Shown here piece after piece: positions 37,061 to 46,369 of a DNA stretch of 64,000 bases. Every line of letters begins with the position of its first letter. The first letter of the stretch is position 1. This stretch comes from CAVPJC01 sp963705155. GTDB lineage: Bacteria; Chloroflexota; Anaerolineae; Anaerolineales; UBA4823. Where the stretch lies: NCBI GenBank assembly GCA_963705155.1, contig CAVPJC010000006.1, forward strand, positions 165,471-229,470. The letters run 5' to 3'. Both the position numbers and the translations under genes were made by a program. A model generated the notes under the pieces. The model made no database searches, was not told the origin of the DNA, and was given only the letters and a program-made list of their open reading frames with translations.

Positions 37061-37477
37061 ATGGCCGGTACCAATATTTACCAGGATCTAAAAGATGTCT
37101 TACAGGATTTCAAGGAATTCCTCGATACCAACGTCCCCACCATCAAGCCAGCCATCAGTGCTCTGACGGCTGTCATCCCGCAGATCACCGAGCTGTTGGA
37201 TAAGCTGATCGAGCTGATGGGTAAACTGAACACCGAGATTGCAAACTTGGATGTCTCCGGTATCCCGGGCCTGGCAGAGGCCTCGGAATTTACGGCAAAG
37301 ATCAAATCTTTTCTGGCAGCCACCAAGAACCTCCTGCCCGATGAATCCGACGAGATCGACGCCGTCCTGGGCATTGCCGACGTGGTCACCGGTCTGCCAT
37401 CCCTGGATGAGGTCAAAGGCGAAATCTTGAGCCTGATCGAGGCCATTGTGGCGCATTTGAGGAACCTGAAATCCTGA
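37061..37477 (+). CDS. small helical protein between two gpU-like genes
   Basis: A 138-residue protein starting at ATG 37061 after AGGAGG. It is almost wholly predicted helix (DLKDVLQDFKEFLDTNVPTI, TELLDKLIELMGKLNTEIAN), acidic and without cysteines. It could be a coiled-coil structural or short tape-measure-like component, but no family is recognised. Confidence 0.65.
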   Translation: MAGTNIYQDLKDVLQDFKEFLDTNVPTIKPAISALTAVIPQITELLDKLIELMGKLNTEIANLDVSGIPGLAEASEFTAKIKSFLAATKNLLPDESDEIDAVLGIADVVTGLPSLDEVKGEILSLIEAIVAHLRNLKS

Positions 37478-37490
37478 GCGGAAGCCCTTT

Positions 37491-40400
37491 ATGCCTGTTA
37501 AACCCATGCTCGGCGATTTGGAACTGGAGATGGTCCAGGAGATCGAGTCCGACCAGGACCGTCTCCTGGCCCAGCATGCCATTCCGGCTCTGGAAGGCGA
37601 CTTCTTGCAAGAATTAGGCCGCCGGGCGACCACCATTACATTAACCGGTGTGCTCGCCGGCGAAGAAGTTGCCGACCAGTTGAAAGCCCTGCGGGAGAAA
37701 TTTCGCGGGGCAGAGCCGGTTCCATTTGCCGCCGATATTGCCACCGCCACGCGCATCGATCAGGTTTTGATCGAGGAAATGGGCGTGCGCGAGCTGGCTG
37801 GCAGGACCCAGCGTTTTGAATATGCCTTCACCCTGCGAGAGTACATCCCCCCGCCTCCGCCGCAGGAAGAACCGCCCCCCATCGATCCTCCCGATCCGGT
37901 GGATCCCGTAAACGGCGTTTTGGAGGTGGAGGTTATCGTCGAGGGCCGCCCGGATTTTGATTTTGATACCGTGACCGTCACGGTACGCGGTAAAAAAGAT
38001 GATGGAGCGGATCTCGAGCGCACCCTTACCAACCGCACCAGCGACAACATCTGGACTGAAAATGATTTCCCACCCGGAAACTACACCGCCCGCGCTGTGG
38101 TCACCAATCCGCAGGCAATGAGCGGTGAAAGCAGCGGCGTGGTGCGCGGCGGGCAGACCACGCGCATCACCATCGTGCTGCGCCCCGGCCAAACGACCCT
38201 GATTGCAAAAACCTTCATCGTTCACTTCCAGTTCGATCGCGCCTTCATCGAGCCCTGCATGCGCAAGGTGCTCGAGCAGGTCGCCGAATACGCCACCGGG
38301 CATGCCGACGAAAAAATGCTTGTACTGGGCCACACCGATCTGGTGGGCGGCGACGATTATAACCAGTCTCTGGGCGAGCGGCGGGCGCGGGCGGTTTACA
38401 CCTATTTGACTTACGGACGCGACCCCACAGCCACTCTGGCAGATTGGGATGCCCTGCGCCGTACCCGCCCGGTGGGAACGCTGCCCAGCCTGAACGACAC
38501 CTGGGGCAAGCGCGAATATCAGTATATTCTGCAAGACCTGGGCAGATACCGGGGCAATATCGAAACTGAAGTTCCCAACAGTCAGGATAATGACTTAACC
38601 GATGAAGCCGTCCGCAAGTTCCAGAGCGATAACGGTCTGACGCCAGATGGCATCGTAGGCGACGATACCTGGGGCGCATTGATCCGCGCCTACCTGGATC
38701 AGAAGCCGCTGGCAGTGCCAGAAGACCGGCTGCTGCCCAATGCTAAAAATAGCTGCGACAGCGGCAAGCTCAAATGGTTGAGCTGTGGCGAAAAAGACCC
38801 CGTGATCGATACAGAAGATGCCTGGCGGCCCAACCGGCGCACGGAAATCCTGTTCATCAAGACCGATGCCCTGCCAACCGATGTCAAACAACCCGAAACC
38901 TTCAATCTGCCTGCGCCAAGGGCGGTAAATGACTCTTGGTGCCTCAATCCCAGCGGGACGAACACCCGCACCTGTTTTCTCAATCCCTACCCGCAGCCGG
39001 CCAACGGCGGGCAGCGCCAGCACAAAGAGACCTGCAGCCTGCCGGACGACCAGGAATGGACCCACGAACCGGCCGAGCCGGGAGATATCCTGGTGAAAGG
39101 CTCGATAAAGTTCGAAGACGGTACGCCGCTGGCAAACACGGAATATGTTTTGATTGCCCCGGATGGCTTTTTTATGAACGGCGAGAATCCCAGCGGGACG
39201 CTCCGCGGCCGGCCTATCCCCGGTCGCACCGACGCCAACGGCGAATTTGTCTACACCACCCCCAGCAAAATCGGCATTTATACCATGGAAGTGCGCGCCC
39301 GTGTGGTGGCGCGGGCTGAAGGCCAGCCGCTGACAGACGCCAAAGGCAACGTGGTCTGCCAGCGTTTACAGGAACCGCAGTCCACCCTGAATATTATCGT
39401 CACGGGTCTGGCAGCCGTCTCGGTGACCCCCACCATCACACTGGCATCGCCGGTGGTTGTGGTGAAAAAGCCCTACACCAACCCGCTGCGCCAGACGGCG
39501 ACCCTGGGAGCCAGCCCGGCCTTCACCGGCTCGGGAACCTTCACACGCTCCAGCGATGCAGTGCGCTTTTTCGATGCTGCTGTGGCCGGCAATGAGATCA
39601 CTTTTAACGGAACCGACAATGTATTCACCGATGCCCAGCTCGTGGCAGGTGTGACCCTGTTTGCCGAAGGCAGCCGCGCCAGCGCCGCCGTGGAAGATAT
39701 TGAGCTTCGCCTGCAGCTCACCGTGGGCGGCCAACCCGGTTTTGCGGCCACAGCCAAAATGACCGCCGTGGAGCTGACCCTGGATATTTGCCAGAGCCGC
39801 ACCGCAGCCGGGTTGGACCCGGCGCCTTTATCCGTCGCCGATAAAATTAACCCCGGCCGCTTCCTCCAGGCAGCCACACCCGGCAATACCCACGAACGCG
39901 CCATGCTCATCGTTCGCCAGGCTCAACCAGCCGCTTTCAGTGGTGATCTGGTATTGCTGCCCACAAACGCCCAGGTGCGGGCATTCACCCAGGAGGTTCC
40001 TGCCGCCGGGCAGGCTGCCCTGCCAAACCCGCAGATCATCCCCAATGCTACAATCCCTGCCGCCGGTCTGAGGTTTTTTGCTGAAGGGGTGACCGCCAGC
40101 AATCTGGCGCGCGATACCGGTTTCATGTTGGGGCTGCGCAATGTTGAAAATGACGCCGACCACATCGTAGCCACGGTCATCCAGTTGGAAGTCATCGCCG
40201 CACCCACCGCGGCTGCCGCTGCACTCGACTTTGTCCGCCTGGGCTTATGGGATAACGCCTTCGATGCTGTTACCGGGAATCTTCTCAACGACACGGCCGA
40301 TGCCAGGAACTTTATCAGCCTGGACAACCGCCGTTTCTACTTCCGCGTGCGAAACCCGGCGGCAGCTGCAGAGGTCACCGTGAATTGGCGGACAGTTTTC

Positions 40401-41486
40401 GAGGATGGGAGCAATGACGATGCCCCGGCCAACCAGAGCCTATCGCTCCTGGAAACCGCCGCCGGCAGCGGAGTATTCATCTCAAAAGCCGTCATGCTGG
40501 TCGCCGATACCACCGATCGAGACGAAAGGGTAAACAGCGGACTTCCGGCAGCACATGCAGATGCCGGGGATCGATTACGCGGTCAAAGCAACCACCGCAA
40601 ACGCATGATCACCGTCAGCGATGCGCACCAACTTGATAATCGTATGCGCATCGAGTTCACACCCACTGCCGGCACAGGGCCTTTCAACGTCAATCTGCCA
40701 GTGTTCCAACGCACGCCTGAAGAGCGGCGGCGCATCCGCGTGCACCTGGTCAATGTGCGCAACCGTGTCGGCGGGGCTGGCGCGCTGACCGCCGCCAGAA
40801 GAAATCTGGTGAAAAGCACATTCCAATCCATTTACGCGGTGTGCGGCATATTCGCTGAGGTTGACGAAATCTTGCTGGATCCGCCAGCCTCCAATACCGG
40901 CTGGCCAACAAACTACCCCACCGATCCGATCGCAATCGATCCTGCGGTGGAAGGCTTCAGCATGCCCGCAGCTGTTCTCGTCCCTTCAGCTTCCCAGACG
41001 GATGTCATCAACGCTGTGCGGGCGTTGGCCAACTTTTCTGCCAACGATGTTTATGTGATCTGCGTGGCCCGGATTTATTCTGCCCCGGTGCCGGCTCCCC
41101 CGGGACCCGGCCTGGTCTCCGGCGGTGGTGAAGCCTTCCCGGATTCATGGGTTCCCGCGGCATCCATCACACGCAGCTTTTGCTTTGTCGGCACAGCCAG
41201 TGGAATCACAGAACTGGCCGATGTCCATGAGGTCACGCACATCACGACAAACCTGAACAACGCTGCCGGCGGGCATTTCGATCTGGGAGCGCCGGCTGCC
41301 GCTGCGGTGGGCCCGATTGACGGCAAAAACCTGATGAACCGCTTCTTCCTGACCACCGCAAACAGCGTGCGCAACCCCAAGCGCTTGTGGGATACCCAGT
41401 TCAACAACGCCCTGTATGCCCCGGCTCTGGTCTTGCCGCGGCAGATTGATACGATCCGTAATTCGCGTTATATCCGGCCTTTTTAG
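37491..41486 (+). CDS. giant baseplate / OmpA / peptidoglycan-binding protein with C-terminal zincin-like domain
   Basis: An intact 1331-residue protein. Residues 1-122 repeat the gpU-like domain of the gene at 36504. A proline-rich linker (YIPPPPPQEEPPPIDPPDPV) is followed by an Ig/CarboxypepD-like fold (about 140-235), an OmpA-like domain (about 238-305; HFQFDRAFIEPCM, VLGHTDLVGGDDYNQSLGER) and a peptidoglycan-binding_1 domain (about 345-402; AVRKFQSDNGLTPDGIVGDD). Beta-sandwich regions follow to about 1080. The C-terminus (1085-1331) has HEVTH at 1246-1250, with a further His in GGHFD. The gene should link baseplate, cell wall and a protease activity. No export signal is visible. Whether the zincin is an effector is inference. 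Confidence 0.8.
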   Translation: MPVKPMLGDLELEMVQEIESDQDRLLAQHAIPALEGDFLQELGRRATTITLTGVLAGEEVADQLKALREKFRGAEPVPFAADIATATRIDQVLIEEMGVRELAGRTQRFEYAFTLREYIPPPPPQEEPPPIDPPDPVDPVNGVLEVEVIVEGRPDFDFDTVTVTVRGKKDDGADLERTLTNRTSDNIWTENDFPPGNYTARAVVTNPQAMSGESSGVVRGGQTTRITIVLRPGQTTLIAKTFIVHFQFDRAFIEPCMRKVLEQVAEYATGHADEKMLVLGHTDLVGGDDYNQSLGERRARAVYTYLTYGRDPTATLADWDALRRTRPVGTLPSLNDTWGKREYQYILQDLGRYRGNIETEVPNSQDNDLTDEAVRKFQSDNGLTPDGIVGDDTWGALIRAYLDQKPLAVPEDRLLPNAKNSCDSGKLKWLSCGEKDPVIDTEDAWRPNRRTEILFIKTDALPTDVKQPETFNLPAPRAVNDSWCLNPSGTNTRTCFLNPYPQPANGGQRQHKETCSLPDDQEWTHEPAEPGDILVKGSIKFEDGTPLANTEYVLIAPDGFFMNGENPSGTLRGRPIPGRTDANGEFVYTTPSKIGIYTMEVRARVVARAEGQPLTDAKGNVVCQRLQEPQSTLNIIVTGLAAVSVTPTITLASPVVVVKKPYTNPLRQTATLGASPAFTGSGTFTRSSDAVRFFDAAVAGNEITFNGTDNVFTDAQLVAGVTLFAEGSRASAAVEDIELRLQLTVGGQPGFAATAKMTAVELTLDICQSRTAAGLDPAPLSVADKINPGRFLQAATPGNTHERAMLIVRQAQPAAFSGDLVLLPTNAQVRAFTQEVPAAGQAALPNPQIIPNATIPAAGLRFFAEGVTASNLARDTGFMLGLRNVENDADHIVATVIQLEVIAAPTAAAAALDFVRLGLWDNAFDAVTGNLLNDTADARNFISLDNRRFYFRVRNPAAAAEVTVNWRTVFEDGSNDDAPANQSLSLLETAAGSGVFISKAVMLVADTTDRDERVNSGLPAAHADAGDRLRGQSNHRKRMITVSDAHQLDNRMRIEFTPTAGTGPFNVNLPVFQRTPEERRRIRVHLVNVRNRVGGAGALTAARRNLVKSTFQSIYAVCGIFAEVDEILLDPPASNTGWPTNYPTDPIAIDPAVEGFSMPAAVLVPSASQTDVINAVRALANFSANDVYVICVARIYSAPVPAPPGPGLVSGGGEAFPDSWVPAASITRSFCFVGTASGITELADVHEVTHITTNLNNAAGGHFDLGAPAAAAVGPIDGKNLMNRFFLTTANSVRNPKRLWDTQFNNALYAPALVLPRQIDTIRNSRYIRPF

Positions 41487-41510
41487 ATCATTTGAAATTT
41501 GGAAGTAAAT

Positions 41511-42037
41511 ATGAGCCTGTTACCTGCAGAAATAGAAGAATATCTCTCTACAAACGACACCCTGGTCAGGGCTACCCTCTTCCAGCGCCATCCCGAGCTG
41601 AAGGAGACGTTGTCTGGCGAGCAAACGCGCGCGGTGCTTCTCGAATGGCTGGCGAATGAGGAGCCTGGGAACCAGAGAACAGCAGCCTGATTGTCAACTG
41701 CCTGGATCATTTGCGCAGCAAAGCCCAGGAGAGTGAGGCCGCTGCGGTCAAACCATTCCTGATGCACCCCGATTCTTTTGTGCGGTTAAAGGCCTACGAG
41801 TTCCTGCTAACCCTCTACTTTCCCGATCGGAACCGGGAAGCCATGTTCCTGCTGTTCAACGGCATGCTCTCAGACCGGGAAGACCAGATCCGTGCCCAGG
41901 CGGCGCGTTATATCCAGCGCGCCAACGCCGTGGCTGATCTGAAAGATTTCCTGTCCCGCTGGCTCAAGCAGGCCAGCCGCCAGGGTTGGGAAACCACTGA
42001 GAGCTACGAATTGGTCGAGCAGTTATTACAAGCCTGA
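41511..42037 (+). CDS. HEAT-like helical protein, frameshifted
   Basis: Two frames form one protein of about 175 residues. The first, from ATG 41511, reads LLPAEIEEYLSTNDTLVRAT, and the second continues NSSLIVNCLDHLRSKAQESE and PDSFVRLKAYEFLLTLYFPD. The frame changes near 41675. The regular helix pairs resemble HEAT or armadillo-like repeats. It sits between the 1331-residue protein and the hub gene. Function unknown; a scaffolding role is possible. Confidence 0.6.
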
Positions 42038-42054
42038 AAGAAACAGAATTACTT

Positions 42055-43122
42055 ATGGCCTTTCTAACCCCTGCCTATAAGCTCACTTTCCGCCAGTCAT
42101 CCGGCGGCGGCGCCCTGGGCGCAGTCAGCAGCGCCGCATCTGCCACGTTGGGCAGCGGCGGCAAAGTCATCGATACCACCGATGAGCCGCAGGCCAGCAC
42201 GGTGGTGGATCTTTCGGTGGCGCTGGATATAGATTCGCTGGCAGACCGCTTCACCTTGATTATGGGTCAGGTGGGCAGCTTCAAACCGGCCCGCGACCAG
42301 CAGGTGGATATTGCCCTGGGTTACGATGACGACAGTGAGCTGGTCCAGGTAATGACCGGAACGGTGGTACGTGTGGAGCCCAACCTGGTGACCCGCCGTC
42401 TCACCGGACACAGCCCGGCAGAAGTGCTGCTGCACACCTTTGTGGAGCAAACCTATGAGGCCCACACCGCCGGGGAGATCGTCCAGGACCTGGCTCAGGG
42501 CGCGGGGCTGGAAACGGGCAGCATTGAGGATGGCATCCAATTCCCCGCCTATGTGGTGGATGGGCGGCGCAGTGTGTACCATCACATGCGCAACCTGGCC
42601 GAGCTGTGCGGTTTCGATGTGTACATTGACCCTGAGGGCAAGCTGGTTTTTGAAAAATTCACAGGCGGCAAAACGGTGCACGTCTTTGATTATGCCAAAC
42701 ACATCCTGGAGCTCGAAGTTCTGCAAACCCCGCCCTCGGCTGCCAGTGTTGAAGCCTGGGGAGAAAGCCCCGGCGGAAGCAGTTCTGCCGACGCCTGGGC
42801 ATGGCTCACCAAAGATTTCGCCGGTTCCAAAGGCAGCGCCGGATCGGGCGAGCCGAAATATCTTTTGGAACGCCCGGCGCTGCGCTCAGCGCAGGCTGCC
42901 CGCCAAGCCGCCGATGCCGCCTTCACCCGCATCAAACGCCGGGCTGTGCGCGGTAGCCTGCTGATCACCGGGCTGCCCCAGGTGAAACTGGGGGATGCCC
43001 TGCGCATCCGTGATGTGCCTGAAGAGGCCTTGAACCAGGCCTACCAGGTGCGCGCCGTTACTCATCGCATCACCAAGCTGGGTGGGTTTACCACCCGCAT
43101 CGAGTTTCGTGGGATCGAATAA
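42055..43122 (+). CDS. baseplate hub protein, phage late-control gpD / VgrG-N-like
   Basis: A 355-residue protein with the gpD/gp27-like barrel pattern: DLSVALDIDSLADRFTLIMG, QQVDIALGYDDDSELVQVMT, TGHSPAEVLLHTFVEQTYEA, RSVYHHMRNLAELCGFDVYI and late KLGDALRIRDVPEEALNQAY with IEFRGIE at the end. These are typical of hub proteins that cap the tube and hold the spike. The start of the next gene, the gpV-like spike, follows immediately. Confidence 0.85.
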   Translation: MAFLTPAYKLTFRQSSGGGALGAVSSAASATLGSGGKVIDTTDEPQASTVVDLSVALDIDSLADRFTLIMGQVGSFKPARDQQVDIALGYDDDSELVQVMTGTVVRVEPNLVTRRLTGHSPAEVLLHTFVEQTYEAHTAGEIVQDLAQGAGLETGSIEDGIQFPAYVVDGRRSVYHHMRNLAELCGFDVYIDPEGKLVFEKFTGGKTVHVFDYAKHILELEVLQTPPSAASVEAWGESPGGSSSADAWAWLTKDFAGSKGSAGSGEPKYLLERPALRSAQAARQAADAAFTRIKRRAVRGSLLITGLPQVKLGDALRIRDVPEEALNQAYQVRAVTHRITKLGGFTTRIEFRGIE

Positions 43123-43926
43123 ATGACAACGCTGATCAACACACTGCAAGAAATCATCCGAGCCGAGCTGCGCAATGTCCGCGTGGCTGAACAAGGTCTG
43201 GTGGAAGAGATCTATCCGCACAGCGCCGAAAACGATAACGACAATTACGGCTGCGATGTGCGCCTGAAGAACAGCGGTCTGCTGCTCAAGCGCGTTCCCA
43301 TCGCCTCCGGTCACATTGGCACGGCAGCCATCCCCAATATCGGCGACCTGGTTCTGCTCACCTTCGATCATGGCGATATCAACCAACCCATCGTGATCGG
43401 ACGCATGTACAACGATGATGACCGCCCGCCGCTGAATAAAGAGGATGAGGTCATCTTCCGCCTGCCGCTGGAGGCCTCCGACGATGAAACCATCAAGGGC
43501 GCCATCCGCAACCACCCCGGGGGTTCCGAACCGCGCGAGATCATTTTTGAGATGCCGCCCAAGATCACTGTGCGCATTACCGATGGCGCTGTGCGCGCTA
43601 CAGCCGGGAAAACCGAGATGAAGCTGGACCAGCCCGCCTCCAGCGGAGGCACCGTCACGGTCACGACGGGGCGCACCAAAATTGTGATGAACCAGGATGG
43701 CGATATCACCATCGAGGCCGCGCAGGCAATGTCGATCAAGGCCAACACCAACCTCACGCTGGAAGGTGTCAATGTCAGCATCAAAGGCAGCGGCAATGTC
43801 AGCATTGAGGCCCAGGGCAAGGCCGATCTAAAAGCCAGCGGCATGACCACCGTGCAAAGCTCCGGGGTTACCACGCTCCAGGGCAGCATGGTGAATGTAA
43901 AAGGCACGACCACGTTTTCGCCGTAG
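43123..43926 (+). CDS. baseplate spike protein, gpV / gp5-like
   Basis: A 267-residue protein. Residues about 20-105 are an OB-fold (YGCDVRLKNSGLLLKRVPIA, GDLVLLTFDHGDINQPIVIG, the conserved spike motif). The C-terminal half is a repetitive beta-helix with short periodic strands (MSIKANTNLTLEGVNVSIKG, NVSIEAQGKADLKASGMTTV). It trimerises into the membrane-piercing needle. No lysozyme domain is inserted, unlike T4 gp5. The PAAR-like tip gene follows. Confidence 0.9.
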   Translation: MTTLINTLQEIIRAELRNVRVAEQGLVEEIYPHSAENDNDNYGCDVRLKNSGLLLKRVPIASGHIGTAAIPNIGDLVLLTFDHGDINQPIVIGRMYNDDDRPPLNKEDEVIFRLPLEASDDETIKGAIRNHPGGSEPREIIFEMPPKITVRITDGAVRATAGKTEMKLDQPASSGGTVTVTTGRTKIVMNQDGDITIEAAQAMSIKANTNLTLEGVNVSIKGSGNVSIEAQGKADLKASGMTTVQSSGVTTLQGSMVNVKGTTTFSP

Positions 43927-43935
43927 GGAGCTGCA

Positions 43936-44268
43936 ATGCCGGGAATGCCTGTCACCATCGGATGCGCTGTCATGGTCACGCCTGGAGCTTCAGGCCCGCC
44001 CGATACCGGCACGATTGTCACCGTCTTTCCGCCCTTTGTCCTGGCGAGCGGAATGCCGCTGGCGACCACCGGATCGCTGTGCCTGATGATCAATTCGGTG
44101 TGGGGGTTTCCTTACCCGCTGGTGATCGGGCCGGTAGCCAGCAGCGGGGTGCAGATCAGCGGGCGCGGTCTGGTGCGCATGGGCGACCGCATCCCTTCCC
44201 CGCCAGGCATTCTGTTGATCCTCGGCCCACCGGCGGCGCCGAACATCATCGACCAGTGGCCGCCCTGA
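43936..44268 (+). CDS. PAAR-like spike tip protein
   Basis: A 110-residue protein, start ATG 43936. It is glycine/proline rich with short strands: PGMPVTIGCAVMVTPGASGP, ATTGSLCLMINSVWGFPYPL and SGRGLVRMGDRIPSPPGILL. The length, the Pro/Gly spacing and the position between spike and gp25 genes match PAAR-repeat tips that sharpen the needle. It contains fewer histidines than canonical zinc-binding PAAR proteins, so it may be a DUF4280-like variant. Confidence 0.75.
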   Translation: MPGMPVTIGCAVMVTPGASGPPDTGTIVTVFPPFVLASGMPLATTGSLCLMINSVWGFPYPLVIGPVASSGVQISGRGLVRMGDRIPSPPGILLILGPPAAPNIIDQWPP

Positions 44269-44318
44269 CCGGGTGAAGAGCCTGGGATGGCTGTTTTATT
44301 GATGAAGAGGATGGATTT

Positions 44319-44789
44319 ATGGCACTGAATGATCAACGCTGGGGAACCGACCTGCGGCTCTTGGGAGATCTGGAACAGCAGAGTGACCGCGCCCGCGGCA
44401 GCGACCTGTTCACCATCCGGCGCACCACCACCGGCAAGGATGACCTGGAAGCGCTGGCCGGCGTGGATAACCTGCGCCAGGCGCTGTTGCTGCGCTTCCT
44501 CACCCAGATGGGCGAGATGACGATTCTAGGTCACTCCGATTATGGTTCGCGCCTGTATGAGCTGATCGGTGAGCTCAACACCGAGACCAACCGCAACCGC
44601 GCCAAGATGTATGTTTTGCAGGCCCTGCAAGCCGAGCCGCGCGTCAAGAAAGTGATCTCCGTGACGGTGACGCAAAACCGTTTGGATCGCACCCGCATGG
44701 ATATCGAGATCCACCTTAACCCCGTAGACAGCGACACACCTTTGAACCTGGTGTTCCCGTTCTTCCTTGAAGGAGGCGTGACCCCATGA
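44319..44789 (+). CDS. baseplate wedge protein, gp25 / gpW-like
   Basis: A 156-residue protein with the gp25 pattern: DLEALAGVDNLRQALLLRFL, a short MTILGHSDYGSRLYELIGEL (the family's helix-glycine-arginine-leucine region), and RTRMDIEIHLNPVDSDTPLN at the end. gp25-like proteins initiate sheath polymerisation at the baseplate. The stop overlaps the baseplate J start by an ATGA (44786-44789). Confidence 0.88.
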   Translation: MALNDQRWGTDLRLLGDLEQQSDRARGSDLFTIRRTTTGKDDLEALAGVDNLRQALLLRFLTQMGEMTILGHSDYGSRLYELIGELNTETNRNRAKMYVLQALQAEPRVKKVISVTVTQNRLDRTRMDIEIHLNPVDSDTPLNLVFPFFLEGGVTP

Positions 44790-46366
44790 ATTCTGATACC
44801 GTTTATCTGCTGGATCGTCCCTTCCAGGATGTGGTAGACGACCTGCTCACAGCCATCGTTGGCGGTGTGGTGAATGAGCCGATCATCTTTGATGTCAAGG
44901 AAGATCTTTACCAACTGTCCCAGCCAGCCCTGGACATTCGCGGCATCACCGGCACCCTGGATGGCGAGCGCCACACCTTTCAGAAAGAGGTGGATTTCCT
45001 GTTCAGCGAAGGCGACCGCGCCGTGGTCTGGCAGGAGGGCGGCAAGTGGCCCGACGACGAAACCACGTTCTATGTGGATTACTTCGTTCCCAACAGCCGC
45101 TCCCCCATCACCGACATCAACACCGGCAGCGTCACCCGCACAATCAGCGAGGCCATAGCCCGTGAGATCGCGGTTGTTTACGAGCAAATCAACCAGGCCT
45201 ACCGTTCCGGCTTTATCGAGACTGCCACCGGAAAATCTCTCGACCTGGTGGTGTCCATCCTGGGTGTGGAGCGAAAAACCAAAGAATTCGCCGTTGGGCT
45301 GGTCACCTGCTTCCGGGATTCCGCTGTTGAGGGCAATATCACCATCCCCGAAGGGACCGTGGTCACCACCACCAAAGGCGAAGTGCGTTTTGAGACCAGT
45401 GAAGTCCGCACCCTGCAGCGCGGCCAGGCGCGCATCGATGTGCCCATCCGCGCCTCCGCCGATTTCAAAGGCGAGGCCGGCAAGGTGGAACCTGGAAAGA
45501 TAACCGAGCTGTTCCAACCCATTGGTGGCATCAGCCGGGTAACCAATTTTGAACCCACCTTCCTGGGTGCAGACGATGAAACCGATGAACAACTGCGCGC
45601 CCGCGCCAGGGCTGTGCTGCGCTCCCTGGGAAAAGGCACCCTGGCAGCGCTGATTCGCGTCATCATGGAAGGGCGCGGCAACCCGGTGGAGATCTGGGAT
45701 GCGAACACACCCGGGCTGAAACAATCACCCCCCGGCACGGTCACCATCCTGGTGGAAAGCGAACCGGAACGCATGCCTTCCCTGCAGGCTGCGGTACAGG
45801 AAACGCGCGCGGCAGGCGTTCAGGCCACCCTGGTGGCGCGCTACGTGTTCTTCAAGCCGCGCATGCTGGTCATCATCCGCCCCGGGCTGACCCCGCAGGG
45901 CAAGGATAAAGTGGCAGCCGAGGTGATCGCCGCCATCCAAACCTATGTGGATGGCCTTTCCAGCGGCGACAATGCTGACGGCTCCATCCTCCTGAATGAA
46001 TTCAAAAAAGTGGCCGATGTGCAGGACATAAAGATTGCCGATGTCATCGCCTGGCGTTCCGATCTGGGCAGTCCCGGGGCGCAGTCGCTGGTGGAGGTGG
46101 TCTTCCAGGCGCTGGCTGGCGCTCCCGGCGATGAAGCCGCCCAACGCCTCGCCGTGGAGGCTGCCATCAGCGCCGAGATCCCGGCTCTAATGCCTGCCGC
46201 ACGCCGCATCCCCGACCGCAACCTGGTTCAGGGGCCAGACGGCAGCCGCGCCACCGACGAACAGATCGAAAAAGGCCAGTTCACAATTGCTGCCACCGTG
46301 GATGGTGAGCAGTGGTGGGTGGTGCTGGATATGGAATCGGCAGATCTCGTCTTGCGGGAGCAGTAA
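44786..46366 (+). CDS. baseplate J-like protein
   Basis: An intact 526-residue protein. The core matches phage baseplate J (gp6-like): TISEAIAREIAVVYEQINQA, GFIETATGKSLDLVVSILGV, GNITIPEGTVVTTTKGEVRF and the strongly conserved LGADDETDEQLRARARAVLR. It forms wedge dimers of the baseplate. The next gene begins 4 bases after the stop. Confidence 0.93.
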   Translation: MNSDTVYLLDRPFQDVVDDLLTAIVGGVVNEPIIFDVKEDLYQLSQPALDIRGITGTLDGERHTFQKEVDFLFSEGDRAVVWQEGGKWPDDETTFYVDYFVPNSRSPITDINTGSVTRTISEAIAREIAVVYEQINQAYRSGFIETATGKSLDLVVSILGVERKTKEFAVGLVTCFRDSAVEGNITIPEGTVVTTTKGEVRFETSEVRTLQRGQARIDVPIRASADFKGEAGKVEPGKITELFQPIGGISRVTNFEPTFLGADDETDEQLRARARAVLRSLGKGTLAALIRVIMEGRGNPVEIWDANTPGLKQSPPGTVTILVESEPERMPSLQAAVQETRAAGVQATLVARYVFFKPRMLVIIRPGLTPQGKDKVAAEVIAAIQTYVDGLSSGDNADGSILLNEFKKVADVQDIKIADVIAWRSDLGSPGAQSLVEVVFQALAGAPGDEAAQRLAVEAAISAEIPALMPAARRIPDRNLVQGPDGSRATDEQIEKGQFTIAATVDGEQWWVVLDMESADLVLREQ

Positions 46367-46369
46367 ACC

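Noticed and set aside
43736..43920. Short periodic DNA in the spike gene as a CRISPR-like or tandem DNA repeat
   Set aside because: The periodicity belongs to the beta-helix protein repeat; DNA units differ and no spacer/repeat organisation is present. No CRISPR array was seen anywhere in the window.
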